From Diplolepis rosae (taxonomy: Eukaryota > Arthropoda > Insecta > Hymenoptera > Diplolepididae), in NCBI GenBank assembly GCA_030998225.1, contig JAPYXD010000700.1, positions 186,001-250,000 of the forward strand: a stretch of DNA of 64,000 bases, read 5' to 3'. Each line of letters opens with the position of its first letter. Within the stretch, counting starts at the first letter, position 1. Both the position numbers and the translations under genes were made by a program. Of this stretch, positions 1 to 11,718 are shown in pieces. Below the pieces are notes generated by a model that searched no databases, was not told the origin of the DNA, and saw only the letters and a list, made by a program, of their open reading frames with translations.

Positions 1-442
1 TGCGTAATTGTGATTGGTAATTACATTACGGGAGTGATGTTCACTATAAATACAATACTTTTGCAAAAGTATTGTAAACTTAGGTTTTTACTCATATATC
101 TTACATGTCAATTCAAAATATCTTAAAAATTGTTTAAAAATTTTATTTTTCGGGCTTTAACGGTTTCAGGACCAGTATTTGCATTATGGAATTGGTCTAC
201 TGTAAATAAAACACTTTTGAAAAAGTATTTCTAACAAAGATTTTTACGCATATATCTTATAGGTCAAATTTAAATATCCAGAGAATCTTAATCTTCGCGT
301 TATAGCGTAATTATGATTGGTAATTACATTACGGGCGTGATGTTCACTAAAAATACAATACTTTTGAAAAAGTATTTCTAACAAAGAATTTTATGCATAT
401 ATCTTATAGGTCAAATTAAAAAATCCAGAGTATCTTATTCTT

Positions 443-480
443 CGCGTTATCGCGTAATTATGATTGGTAATTACATTACG
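443..480. other. Nested inverted repeats of the N tail (example copy)
   Basis: Three overlapping symmetries lie in 38 bp. CGCG-TTAT-CGCG covers 443-454. GTAATTA at 454-460 pairs with TAATTAC at 468-474 around the loop TGATTGG. CGTAAT at 453-458 pairs with ATTACG at 475-480. The same arrangement recurs in almost all N monomers and is absent from G tails. A single strand or supercoiled duplex could form alternative hairpins here. Function is unknown. Confidence 0.75.
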
Positions 481-492
481 GGAGTGATGTTC

Positions 493-648
493 ACTACAAA
501 TACAATACTTTTGAAAAAGTATTCTCAACTAAGTTTTTTACGCATATATCTTACATGTCAATTCAAAATATCTTAAAAATTGTTTAAAAATTTTATTTTT
601 CGGGTTTTCGCGGTTTCAGGATCAGTATTTGCATTATGGAATTGCTCT
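493..648 (+). repeat. Representative G monomer (156 bp)
   Basis: This is one full G unit, from ACTACAAATACAATAC to the base before ACTGTAAATAAAACAC. It has the dyad box, then the G-type linker CTCAACTAAGTTTTTTACGC, CATATATCTTACATGTC, AATTCAAAATATCTT, an A/T-tract block (AAAAATTG, TTTAAAAATTTTATTTTT), and the tail CGGGTTTTCGCGG, TTTCAGGATCAGTATTTG, CATTATGGAATTGCTCT. A common variant carries TTCTTAAAAATTTT and is 155 bp. The tail aligns with the N tail from TTCG onward with about half the bases identical and only a couple of gaps, so N and G look homologous along their length. Confidence 0.93.
504..523. other. Conserved 20-bp dyad in the monomer box (example copy)
   Basis: The sequence AATACTTTT-GA-AAAAGTATT is a 9-bp perfect inverted repeat around a 2-bp centre. 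It occurs in nearly every N and G monomer. Frequent variants keep the symmetry (centre CA in place of GA) or nearly keep it (AATACCTTTGTAAAAGTATT, one mismatched pair; AATACTCTTG, one mismatch). It is the most constant part shared by N and G, and could be a protein-binding site or a cruciform-forming site. No binding protein can be named from sequence alone. Confidence 0.8.
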
Positions 649-1663
649 ACTGTAAATAAAACACTTTTGAAAAAGTATTTCTAACAAAGATTTTTACGCA
701 TATATCTTATAGGTCAAATTAAAATATCCAGAGAATCTTAATCTTCGCGTTATAGCGTAATTATGATTGGTAATTACATTAAGGGCGTGATGTTAACTAA
801 AGATACAATACCTTTGTAAAATTATTGTCAAATAAGCTTTTTACGCATATATCTCACATGTCAATTTAAAATATCTTAAAAATTTTATTTTTCGGGTTTT
901 CGCGGTTTCACGGTCAGTATTTGCATTATGGAATTGCTCTACTGTAAATAAAATAACTTTGGAAAAGTATATCTAACAATGATTTTTGCGCATATATCTT
1001 GTAGGTCAAATAAAAAAATCCAGAGTATCTTATTCTTCGCGTTATCGCGTAATTATGATTGGTAATTACATTACGGGCGTGATGTTCACGACGAATACAA
1101 TACTTTTGAAAAAAGTATTCTCAACTAAGTTTTTTACGCATATATCTTACATGTCAATTCAAAATATCTAAAAAATTGTTTAAAAATTTTATTTTTCGGG
1201 TTTTCGCGGTTTCAGGATCAGTATTTGCATTATGGAATTGCTCTACTATAAATACAATACTTTTCAAAAAGTATTTCTAACAAAGATTTTTACGCATATA
1301 TCTTATAGGTCAAATTAAAATATCAAGAGAATCTTATTCTTCGCGTTATCGCGTAATTATGATTGGTAATTACATTACGGGCGTGATGTTCACTATAAAT
1401 ACAATACATTTCAAAAAGTATTTCTAACAAAGATTTTTACGCATATATCTCACATGTCAATTCAAAATATCTTAAAAATTGTTTAAAAATTTTATTTTTC
1501 GGGTTTTCGCGGTTTCAGGATCAGTATTTGCATTATGGAATTGCACTACCATAAATAAAACACTTTTGAAAAATTATTTCTAACAAAGATTTTTAAGCAT
1601 ATACCTTATAGGTCAAATTAAAATATCAAGAGAATCTTATTCTTCGCGTTATCGCGTAATTAT

Positions 1664-3913
1664 GATTGGTAATTACATTACGGGCGTGATGTTCACTAAA
1701 AATACAATACTTTTGAAAAAGTATTTCTAACAAAGAATTTTATGCATATATCTTATAGGTCAAATTAAAAAATCCAGAGTATCTTATTCTTCGCGTTATC
1801 GCGTAATTATGATTGGTAATTACATTACGGGAGTGATGTTCACTACAAATACAATACTTTTGAAAAAGTATTCTCAACTAAGTTTTTTACGCATATATCT
1901 TACATGTCAATTCAAAATATCTCAAAAATTGTTTAAATATTTTATTTTTCGGGTTTTCGCGGTTTCAGGATCAGTATTTGCATTATGGAATTGCTCTACT
2001 GTAAATAAAACACTTTTGAAAAAGTATTTCTAACAAAGATTTTTACGCATATATCTTATAGGTCAAATTAAAAAATCAAGAGAATCTTATTCTTCGCGTT
2101 ATTGCGTAATTGTGATTGGTAATTACATTACGGGAGTGATGTTCACTATAAATACAATACTTTTCAAAAAGTATTTCTAACAAAGATTTTTACGCATATA
2201 TCTTATAGGTCAAATTAAAATATCAAGAGAATCTTATTCTTCGCGTTATTGCGTAATTGTGATTGGTAATTACATTACGGGAGTGATGTTCACTATAAAT
2301 ACAATACTTTTGAAAAAGTATTGTAAACTTAGGTTTTTACGCATATATCTTACATGTCAATTCAAAATATCTTAAAAATTGTTTAAAAATTTTATTTTTC
2401 GGGTTTTAGCGGTTTCAAGACCAGTATTTGCATTATGGAATTGGTCTACTGTAAATAAAACACTTTTGAAAAAGTATTTCTAACAAAGATTTTTACGCAT
2501 ATATCTTATAGGTCAAATTAAAATATCAAGAGAATCTTATTCTTCGCGTTATCGCGTAATTATGATTTGTAATAACATTACGGGCGTGATGTTCACTAAA
2601 AATACAATACTTTTGGAAAAGTCTTTCTAACAAAGAATTTTATGCATATATCTTATAGGTCAAATTAAAAAATCCAGAGTATCTTATTCTTCGCGTTATC
2701 GCGTAATTATGATTGGTAATTACATTACGGGCGTGATGTTCACTAAAAATACAATACCTTTGTAAAAGTATTGTCAATTAAGTTTTTTACGCATATATCT
2801 CACGTCTCGATTTAAAATATCTTAAAAATTGTTTAAAAATTTTATTTTTCGGGTTTTAGCGGTTTCAGGACCAGTATTTGCATTATGGAATTGGTCTACT
2901 GTAAATAAAACACTTTTGAAAAAGTATTTCTAACAAAGATTTTTACGCATATATCTTATAGGTCAAATTAAAATATCAAGAGAATCTTATTCTTCGCGTT
3001 ATCGCGTAATTATGATTTGTAATAACATTACGGGCGTGATGTTCACTAAAAATACAATACTTTTGGAAAAGTATTTCTAACAAAGAATTTTATGCATATA
3101 TCTTATAGGTCAAATTAAAAAATCCAGAGTATCTTATTCTTCGCGTTATCGCGTAATTATGATTGGTAATTACATTACGGGAGTGATGTTCACTATAAAT
3201 ACAATACTTTTGAAAAAGTATTGTCAACTAAGCTTTTTACGCATATATCTCACATGTCAATTTGAAATATCTTAACAATTGTTTAAAAATTTTATTTTTC
3301 GGGTTTTCGCGGTTTCAGGATCAGTATTTGCATTATGGAATTGCACTACCATAAATAAAACACTTTTGAAAAATTATTTCTAACAAAGATTTTTAAGCAT
3401 ATATCTTATAGGTCAAATTAAAATATCAAGAGAATCTTATTCTTCGCGTTATCGCGTAATTATGATTGGTAATTACATTACGGGCGTGATGTTCACTAAA
3501 AATACAATACTTTTGAAAAAGTATTTCTAACAAAGAATTTTATGCATATATCTTATAGGTCAAATTAAAAAATCCAGAGTATCTTATTCTTCGCGTTATC
3601 GCGTAATTATGATTGGTAATTACATTACGGGAGTGATGTTCACTACAAATACAATACTTTTGAAAAAGTATTCTCAACTAAGTTTTTTACGCATATATCT
3701 TAGATGTCAATTCAAAATATCTCAAAAATTGTTTAAAAATTTTATTTTTCGGGTTTTCGCGGTTTCAGGATCAGTATTTGCATTATGGAATTGCTCTACT
3801 GTAAATAAAACACTTTTGAAAAAGTATTTCTAACAAAGATTTTTACGCATATATCTTATAGGTCAAATTAAAATATCCAGAGAATCTTATTCTTCGCGTT
3901 ATAGCGTAATTAT
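1664..3913 (+). repeat. Five tandem NNG trimers of exactly 450 bp
   Basis: The GATTGG-type motif of the first N tail in each trimer lies at 1664, 2114, 2564, 3014, 3464 and then 3914, an exact 450-bp step. The copies at 2564 and 3014 share the variant GATTTGTAATAACATTAC, so those two trimers are the closest relatives. The 450 bp equals 147 + 147 + 156. Confidence 0.92.
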
Positions 3914-6900
3914 GATTGGTAATTACATTAAGGGCGTGATGTTCACTAAAGATACAATACCTTTGTAAAAGTATTGTCAAATAAGCTTTTTACGCATATA
4001 TCTCACATGTCAACATAAAATATCTTAAAAATTCTTAAAAATTTTATTTTTCTGGTTTTCGCGGTTTCACGATCAGTATTTGCATTATGGAATTGCTCTA
4101 CTGTAAATAAAATACTTTTGAAAAAGTATTTCTAACAATGATTTTTACGCATATATCGTGTAGGTCAAATTAAAATATCCAGAGAATCTTATTCTTCGCG
4201 TTATCGCGTAATTGTGATTGGTAATAAGATTACGGGAGTGATGTTCACTATAAATACAATACTTTTGAAAAAGTATTGTCAACTTAGGTTTTTACGCATG
4301 TATCTCACATGTCAATTTGAAATATCTTAACAATTGTTTAAAAATTTTATTTTTCGGGTTTTCGCGATTTCAGGACCAGTATTTGCATTATGGAATTGCT
4401 CTACTATAAATACAATACTTTTCAAAAAGTATTTCTAACAAAGATTTTTACGCATATATCTTACAGGTCAAATTAAAATATCAAGAGAATCTTATTCTTC
4501 GCGTTATCGCGTAATTATGATTGGTAATTACATTACGGGCGTGATGTTCACTATAAATACAATACTTTTCAAAAAGTATTTCTAACAAAGATTTTTACGC
4601 ATATATCTTATAGGTCAAATTAAAATATCAAGAGAATCTTATTCTTCGCGTTATCGCGTAATTATGATTGGTAATTACATTACGGGCGTGATGTTCACTA
4701 AAAATAAAATACTCTTGAAAAAGTATTGTCAACTAAGTTTTTTACGCATATATCTCACATGTCAATTCAAAATATCTTAGAAATTGTTTAAAAATTTTAT
4801 TTTTCGGGTTTTCGCGGTTTCAGGATCAGTATTTGCATTATGGAATTGCACTACCATAAATAAAACACTTTTGAAAAATTATTTCTAACAAAGATTTTTA
4901 AGCATATACCTTATAGGTCTAATTAAAATATCAATAGAATCTTATTCTTCGCGTTATCGCGTAATTATGATTGGTAATTACATTACGGGCGTGATGTTCA
5001 CTAAAAATACAATACTTTTGAAAAAGTATTTCTAACAAAGAATTTTATGCATATATCTTATAGGTCAAATAAAAAAATCCAGAGTATCTTATTCTTCGCG
5101 TTATCGCGTAATTATGATTGGTAATTACATTACGGGAGTGATGTTCACTACGAATACAATACTTTTGAAAAAGTATTCTCAACTAAGTTTTTTACGCATA
5201 TATCTTACACGTCAATTCAAAATATCTCAAAAATTGTTTAAAAATTTTATTTTTCGGGTTTTCGCGGTTTCAGGATCAGTATTTGCATTATGGAATTGGT
5301 CTACTATAAATACAATACTTTTCAAAAAGTATTTCTAACAAAGATTTTTACGCATATATCTTATAGGTCAAATTAAAATATCAAGAGAATCTTATTCTTC
5401 GCGTTATCGCGTAATTATGATTGCTAATTACATTACGGGCGTGATGTTCACTAAAGGATAAATACCTTTGTAAAAGTATTGTCAAATAAGCTTTTTACGC
5501 ATATATCTCACATGTCAATTTAAAATATCTTAAAAATTCTTAAAAATTTTATTTTTCGGGTTTTCGCGATTTCAGTACCAGTATTTGCATTATGGAATTG
5601 GTCTACTATAAATACAATACTTTTCAAAAAGTATTTCTAACAAAGATTTTTACGCATATATCTTATAGGTCAAATTAAAATATCAAGAGAATCTTATTCT
5701 TCGCGTTATCGCGTAATTATGATTGCTAATTACATTACGGGCGTGATGTTCACTAAAAATACAATACTTTTGAAAAAGTATTTCTAACAAAGAATTTTAT
5801 GCATATATCTTATAGGTCAAATTAAAATATCAAGAGTATCTTATTCTTCGCGTTATCGCGTAATTATGATTGGTAATTACATTACGGGCGTGATGTTCAC
5901 TAAAAATACAATACTTTTGAAAAAGTATTTCTAACAAAGAATTTTATGCATATATCTTATAGGTCAAATAAAAAAATCCAGAGTATCTTATTCTTCGCGT
6001 TATCGCGTAATTATGATTGGTAATTACATTACGGGAGTGATGTTCACTATAAATACAATACTTTTGAAAAAGTATTTCTAACAAAGATTTTTATGCATAT
6101 ATCTTATAGGTCAAATTAAAAAATGCAGAGTATCTTATTCTTCGCGTTATCGCGTAATTATGATTGGTAATTACATTACGGGAGTGATGTTCACTACAAA
6201 TACAATACTTTTGAAAAAGTATTCTCAACTAAGTTTTTTACGCATATATCTCACATGTCAATTCAAAATATCTTAAAAATTGTTTAAAAATTTTATTTTT
6301 CGGGTTTTCGCGGTTTCAGGATCAGTATTTGCATTATGGAATTGCACTACCATAAATAAAACACTTTTGAAAAATTATTTCTAACAAAGATTTTTAAGCA
6401 TATACCTTATAGGTCAAATTAAAATATCAAGAGAATCTTATTCTTCGCATTATCGCGTAATTATGATTGTTAATTACATTAGGGGTGTGATGTTCACTAT
6501 AAATACAATACTTTTGAAAAAGTATTTCTAACAAAGATTTTTATGCATATATCTTATAGGTCAAATTAAAAAATGCAGAGTATCTTATTCTTCGCGTTAT
6601 CGCGTAATTATGATTGGAAATTACATTACGGGAGTGATGTTCACTACAAATACAATACTTTTGAAAAAGTATTCTCACCTAAGTTTTTTACGCATATATC
6701 TCACATGTCAATTCAAAATATCTTAAAAATTGTTTAAAAATTTTAGTTTTCGGGTTTTCGCGGTTTCAGGATCAGTATTTGCATTATGGAATTGCACTAC
6801 CATAAATAAAACACTTTTGAAAAATTATTTCTAACAAAGATATTTAAGCATATATCTTATAGGTCAAATTAAAATATCAAGAGAATCTTATTCTTCGCGT

Positions 6901-7390
6901 TATTGCGTAATTGTGATTGGTAATTACATTACGGGAGTGATGTTCACTATAAATACAATACTTTTCAAAAAGTATTTCTAACAAAGATTTTTACGCATAT
7001 ATCTTATAGGTCAAATTAAAAAATGCAGAGTATCTTATTCTTCGCGTTATCGCGTAATTATGATTGGTAATTACATTACGGGGAGGGATGTTCACTATAA
7101 ATACAATACTTTTGAAAAAGTATTTCTAACAAAGATTTTTATGCATATATCTTATAGGTCAAATTAAAAAATGCAGAGTATCTTATTCTTCGCGTTATCG
7201 CGTAATTATGATTGGTAATTACATTACGGGAGTGATGTTCACTACAAATACAATACTTTTGAAAAAATATTCTCAACTAAGTTTTTTACGCATATATCTT
7301 ACATGTCAATTCAAAATATCTCAAAAATTGTTTAAAAATTTTATTTTCCGTGTTTTCTCGGTTTCAGTATCAGTATTTGCATTATGGAAT

Positions 7391-7418
7391 TGCTCTAATA
7401 TTAGAGCATTATATTAAT

Positions 7419-7478
<60 letters not shown>
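7391..7478 (+). repeat. T unit 1: palindrome plus ~53-nt TA tract
   Basis: The 18-bp palindrome TGCTCTAATATTAGAGCA is at 7391-7408, followed by TTATATTAATTATATA and an uninterrupted TA run at about 7426-7478. Unlike all other T copies, it is followed by an intact N tail (CGCGTAATTATGATTGG), with no deletion into a G unit. Confidence 0.92.
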
Positions 7479-7481
<3 letters not shown>

Positions 7482-8089
7482 TAAAAAATGCAGAGTATCT
7501 TATTCTTCGCGTTATCGCGTAATTATGATTGGTAATTACATTACGGGAGTGATGTTCACTACAAATACAATACTTTTGAAAAAGTATTCTCAACTAAGTT
7601 TTTTACGCATATATCTCACATGTCAATTCAAAATATCTTAAAAATTGTTTAAAAATTTTATTTTTCGGGTTTTCGCGGTTTCAGGATCAGTATTTGCATT
7701 ATGGAATTGCACTACCATAAATAAAACACTTTTGAAAAATTATTTCTAACAAAGATTTTTAAGCATATACCTTATAGGTCAAATTAAAATATCAAGAGAA
7801 TCTTATTCTTCGCGTTATCGCGTAATTATGATTGGTAATTACATTACGGGAGTGATGTTCACTATAAATACAATACTTTTGAAAAAGTATTTCTAACAAA
7901 GATTTTTACGCATATATCTTATAGGTCAAATTAAAATATCAAGAGTATCTTATTCTTCGCGTTATCGCGTAATTATGATTGGTAATTACATTACGGGAGT
8001 GATGTTCACTATAAATACAATACTTTTGAAAAAGTATTTCTAACAAAGATTTTTATGCATATATCTTATAGGTCAAATTAAAAAATGCA

Positions 8090-8929
8090 GAGTATCTTAT
8101 TCTTCGCGTTATCGCGTAATTATGATTGGTAATTACATTACGGGAGTGATGTTCACTACAAATACAATACTTTTGAAAAAGTATTCTCAACTAAGTTTTT
8201 TACGCATATATCTCACATGTCAATTCAAAATATCTTAAAAATTGTTTAAAAATTTTATTTTTCGGGTTTTCGCGGTTTCAGGATCAGTATTTGCATTATG
8301 GAATTGCACTACCATAAATAAAACACTTTTGAAAAATTATTTCTAACAAAGATTTTTAAGCATATACCTTATAGGTCAAATTAAAATATCAAGAGAATCT
8401 TATTCTTCGCGTTATCGCGTAATTATGATTGGTAATTACATTACGGGAGTGATGTTCACTATAAATACAATACTTTTGAAAAAGTATTTCTAACAAAGAT
8501 TTTTATGCATATATCTTATAGGTCAAATTAAAAAATGCAGAGTATCTTATTCTTCGCGTTATCGCGTAATTATGATTGGTAATTACATTACGGGAGTGAT
8601 GTTCACTATAAATACAATACTTTTGAAAAAGTATTTCTAACAAAGATTTTTATGCATATATCTTATAGGTCAAATTAAAAAATGCAGAGTATCTTATTCT
8701 TCGCGTTATCGCGTAATTATGATTGGTAATTACATTACGGGAGTGATGTTCACTACAAATACAATACTTTTGAAAAAATATTCTCAACTAAGTTTTTTAC
8801 GCATATATCTTACATGTCAATTCAAAATATCTCAAAAATTGTTTAAAAATTTTATTTTCCGTGTTTTCTCGGTTTCAGTATCAGTATTTGCATTATGGAA
8901 TTGCTCTAATATTAGAGCATTATATTAAT

Positions 8930-8961
<32 letters not shown>

Positions 8962-10010
8962 AATTAAAAAATGCAGAGTATCTTACTCATCGCGTTATCG
9001 CGTAAAATATCTTAACAATTGTTTAAAAATTTTATTTTTCGGGTTTTCGCGATTTCAGGACCAGTATTTGCATTATGGAATTGCTCTACTATAAATACAA
9101 TACTTTTCAAAAAGTATTTCTAACAAAGATTTTTACGCATATATCTTATAGGTCAAATTAAAATATCAAGAGAATCTTATTCTTCGCGTTATCGCGTAAT
9201 TATGATTGGTAATTACATTACGGGCGTGATGTTCACTATAAATACAATACATTTCAAAAAGTATTTCTAACAAAGATTTTTACGCATATATCTTATAGGT
9301 CAAATTAAAATATCAAGAGTATCTTATTCTTCGCGTTATCGCGTAATTATGATTGGTAATTACATTACGGGCGTGATGTTCACTAAAAATACAATACTTT
9401 TGAAAAAGTATTTCTAACAAAGAATTTTATGCATATATCTTATAGGTCAAATAAAAAAATCCAGAGTATCTTATTCTTCGCGTTATCGCGTAATTATGAT
9501 TGGTAATTACATTACGGGAGTGATGTTCACTACAAATACAATACTTTTGAAAAAGTATTCTCAACTAAGTTTTTTACGCATATATCTTACACGTCAATTC
9601 AAAATATCTCAAAAATTGTTTAAAAATTTTATTTTTCGGGTTTTCGCGGTTTCAGGATCAGTATTTGCATTATGGAATTGCTCTACTGTAAATAAAACAC
9701 TTTTGAAAAAGTATTTCTAACAAAGATTTTTACGCATATATCTTATAGGTCAAATTAAAATATCCAGAGAATCTTAATCTTCGCGTTATAGCGTAATTAT
9801 GATTGGTAATTACATTAAGGGCGTGATGTTCACTAAAGATACAATACCTTTGTAAAAGTATTGTCAAATAAGCTTTTTACGCATATATCTCACATGTCAA
9901 TTTAAAATATCTTATAAATTCTTAAAAATTTTATTTTTCGGGTTTTCGCGATTTCAGTACCAGTATTTGCATTATGGAATTGGTCTACTATAAATACAAT
10001 ACTTTTCAAA
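8090..10010 (+). repeat. Dispersed segment S, copy 1
   Basis: About 8090-9520 matches 21530-22950 at an offset of 13,440 bp, and about 8400-10010 matches 26764-28385 at an offset of about 18.36 kb. Shared rare markers include a G with CCGTGTTTTCTCGG, a T unit, and the box form ATACATTTCAAAAAG at 9249. The copies differ mainly in TA tract length (25, 11 and 35 nt). Confidence 0.85.
8902..8961 (+). repeat. T unit 2: palindrome plus ~25-nt TA tract
   Basis: The 18-bp palindrome is at 8902-8919 and the TA run at about 8937-8961. Downstream, a truncated N (ATGCAGAGTATCTTACTCAT, CGCGTTATCGCGTA) joins directly to G sequence (AAATATCTTAACAATTG) near 9004. This is the typical T-bearing junction. Confidence 0.92.
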
Positions 10011-11626
10011 AAGTATTTCTAACAAAGATTTTTACGCATATATCTTATAGGTCAAATTAAAATATCAAGAGAATCTTATTCTTCGCGTTATCGCGTAATT
10101 ATGATTGCTAATTACATTACGGGCGTGATGTTCACTATAAATACAATACTTTTCAAAAAGTATTTCTAACAAAGATTTTTACGCATATATCTTATAGGTC
10201 AAATTAAAATATCAAGAGAATCTTATTCTTCGCGTTATCGCGTAATTATGATTGGTAATTACATTACGGGCGTGATGTTCACTATAAATACAATACTTTT
10301 CAAAAAGTATTTCTAACAAAGATTTTTACGCATATATCTTATAGGTCAAATTAAAATATCAAGAGAATCTTATTCTTCGCGTTATCGCGTAATTATGATT
10401 GGTAATTACATTACGGGCGTGATGTTCACTAAAAATACAATACTTTTGAAAAAGTATTTCTAACAAAGATTTTTACGCATATATCTTATAGGTCAAATTA
10501 AAATATCAAGAGTATCTTATTCTTCGCGTTATCGCGTAATTATGATTGGTAATTACATTACGGGAGTGATGTTCACTATAAATACAATACTTTTGAAAAA
10601 GTATTTCTAACAAAGATTTTTATGCATATATCTTATAGGTCAAATTAAAAAATGCAGAGTATCTTATTCTTCGCGTTATCGCGTAATTATGATTGGTAAT
10701 TACATTACGGGAGTGATGTTCACTACAAATACAATACTTTTGAAAAAGTATTCTCAACTAAGTTTTTTACGCATATATCTCACATGTCAATTCAAAATAT
10801 CTTAAAAATTGTTTAAAAATTTTATTTTTCGGGTTTTCGCGGTTTCAGGATCAGTATTTGCATTATGGAATTGCACTACCATAAATAAAACACTTTTGAA
10901 AAATTATTTCTAACAAAGATTTTTAAGCATATATCTTATAGGTCAAATTAAAAAATCCAGAGAATCTTAATCTTCGCGTTATAGCGTAATTATGATTGGT
11001 AATTACATTAAGGGCGTGATGTTCACTAAACATACAATACCTTTGTAAAAGTATTGTCAAATAAGCTTTTTACGCATATATCTCACATGTCAATTTAAAA
11101 TATCTTAAAAATTCTTAAAAATCTTTATTTTCCGTGTTTTCTCGGTTTCAGTACCAGTATTTGCATTATGGAATTGGTCTACTATAAATACAATACTTTT
11201 CAAAAAGTATTTCTAACAAAGATTTTTACGCATATATCTTATAGGTCAAATTAAAATATCAAGAGAATCTTATTCTTCGCGTTATCGCGTAATTATGATT
11301 GCTAATTACATTACGGGCGTGATGTTCACTATAAATACAATACTTTTCAAAAAGTAGTGATATCAATGATTTTTACGCATATATCTTATAGGTCAAATTA
11401 AAATATCAAGAGAATCTTATTCTTCGCGTTATCGCGTAATTATGATTGGTAATTACATTACGGGTGTGATGTTCACTAAAAATACAATACGTTTGTAAAA
11501 GTATTGACAAATAAGCTTTTTTACGCATATATCTCACATGTCAATTTAAAATATCTTAAAAATTCTTAAAAAACTTTATTTTGCGTGTTTTCTCGGTTTC
11601 TCTCTCAGTATTTGCTTTATGTAATT

Positions 11627-11647
11627 GCTCTAATATTAGAGCTTTAT

Positions 11648-11712
<65 letters not shown>
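11627..11712 (+). repeat. T unit 3: divergent copy with ~59-nt TA tract
   Basis: The palindrome core GCTCTAATATTAGAGC is at 11627-11642, but the next base is T, so the 18-bp form is lost. It is followed by TTTATATTTTT and a TA run at about 11654-11712. The upstream G (TTGCGTGTTTTCTCGG, then TCTCTCAG) and the downstream N (CAGAGTCTCTGACTCAGCGC) both carry several private changes. It is the most diverged T copy. Confidence 0.9.

Positions 11713-11718
<6 letters not shown>

Larger units (their letters stand above)
1..7390 (+). repeat. Array block A: mixed NG dimers and NNG trimers
   Basis: N and G alternate as NG (about 303 bp) and NNG (450 bp). The first 1.6 kb is mostly NG with a few NN steps. 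Positions 1664-3913 are regular NNG. From 5.7 kb runs of three or four N appear (N tails at about 5722, 5869, 6016 and 6163). There is no TA tract before 7.39 kb. No gene is present. Confidence 0.9.

Noticed and set aside
441..457. Possible CENP-B box in the N or G tail
   Set aside because: The pattern NTTCGNNNNANNCGGGN is only half met: N gives TTCG and the A but GCGT in place of CGGG; G gives TTCG, lacks the A and has GCGG. Six of nine fixed positions is not enough to call it.
1809..2033. Recurrent plus-strand open frame of about 69-74 codons beginning MIGNYITGVMF
   Set aside because: It is read-through of an N monomer into a G monomer, repeated wherever the box variant lacks a stop. There is no coding signature, domain or regulatory context, and single-base box changes close it in most copies.
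7391..7478. T unit as a transposable element (palindrome and TA ends)
   Set aside because: No target-site duplication, terminal inverted repeat pair or coding capacity is seen. All copies share the same satellite flanks, which fits one event amplified with the array.
7426..7478. TA tracts as promoter TATA boxes
   Set aside because: They are simple TA microsatellites of varying length with no downstream gene or conserved start region.
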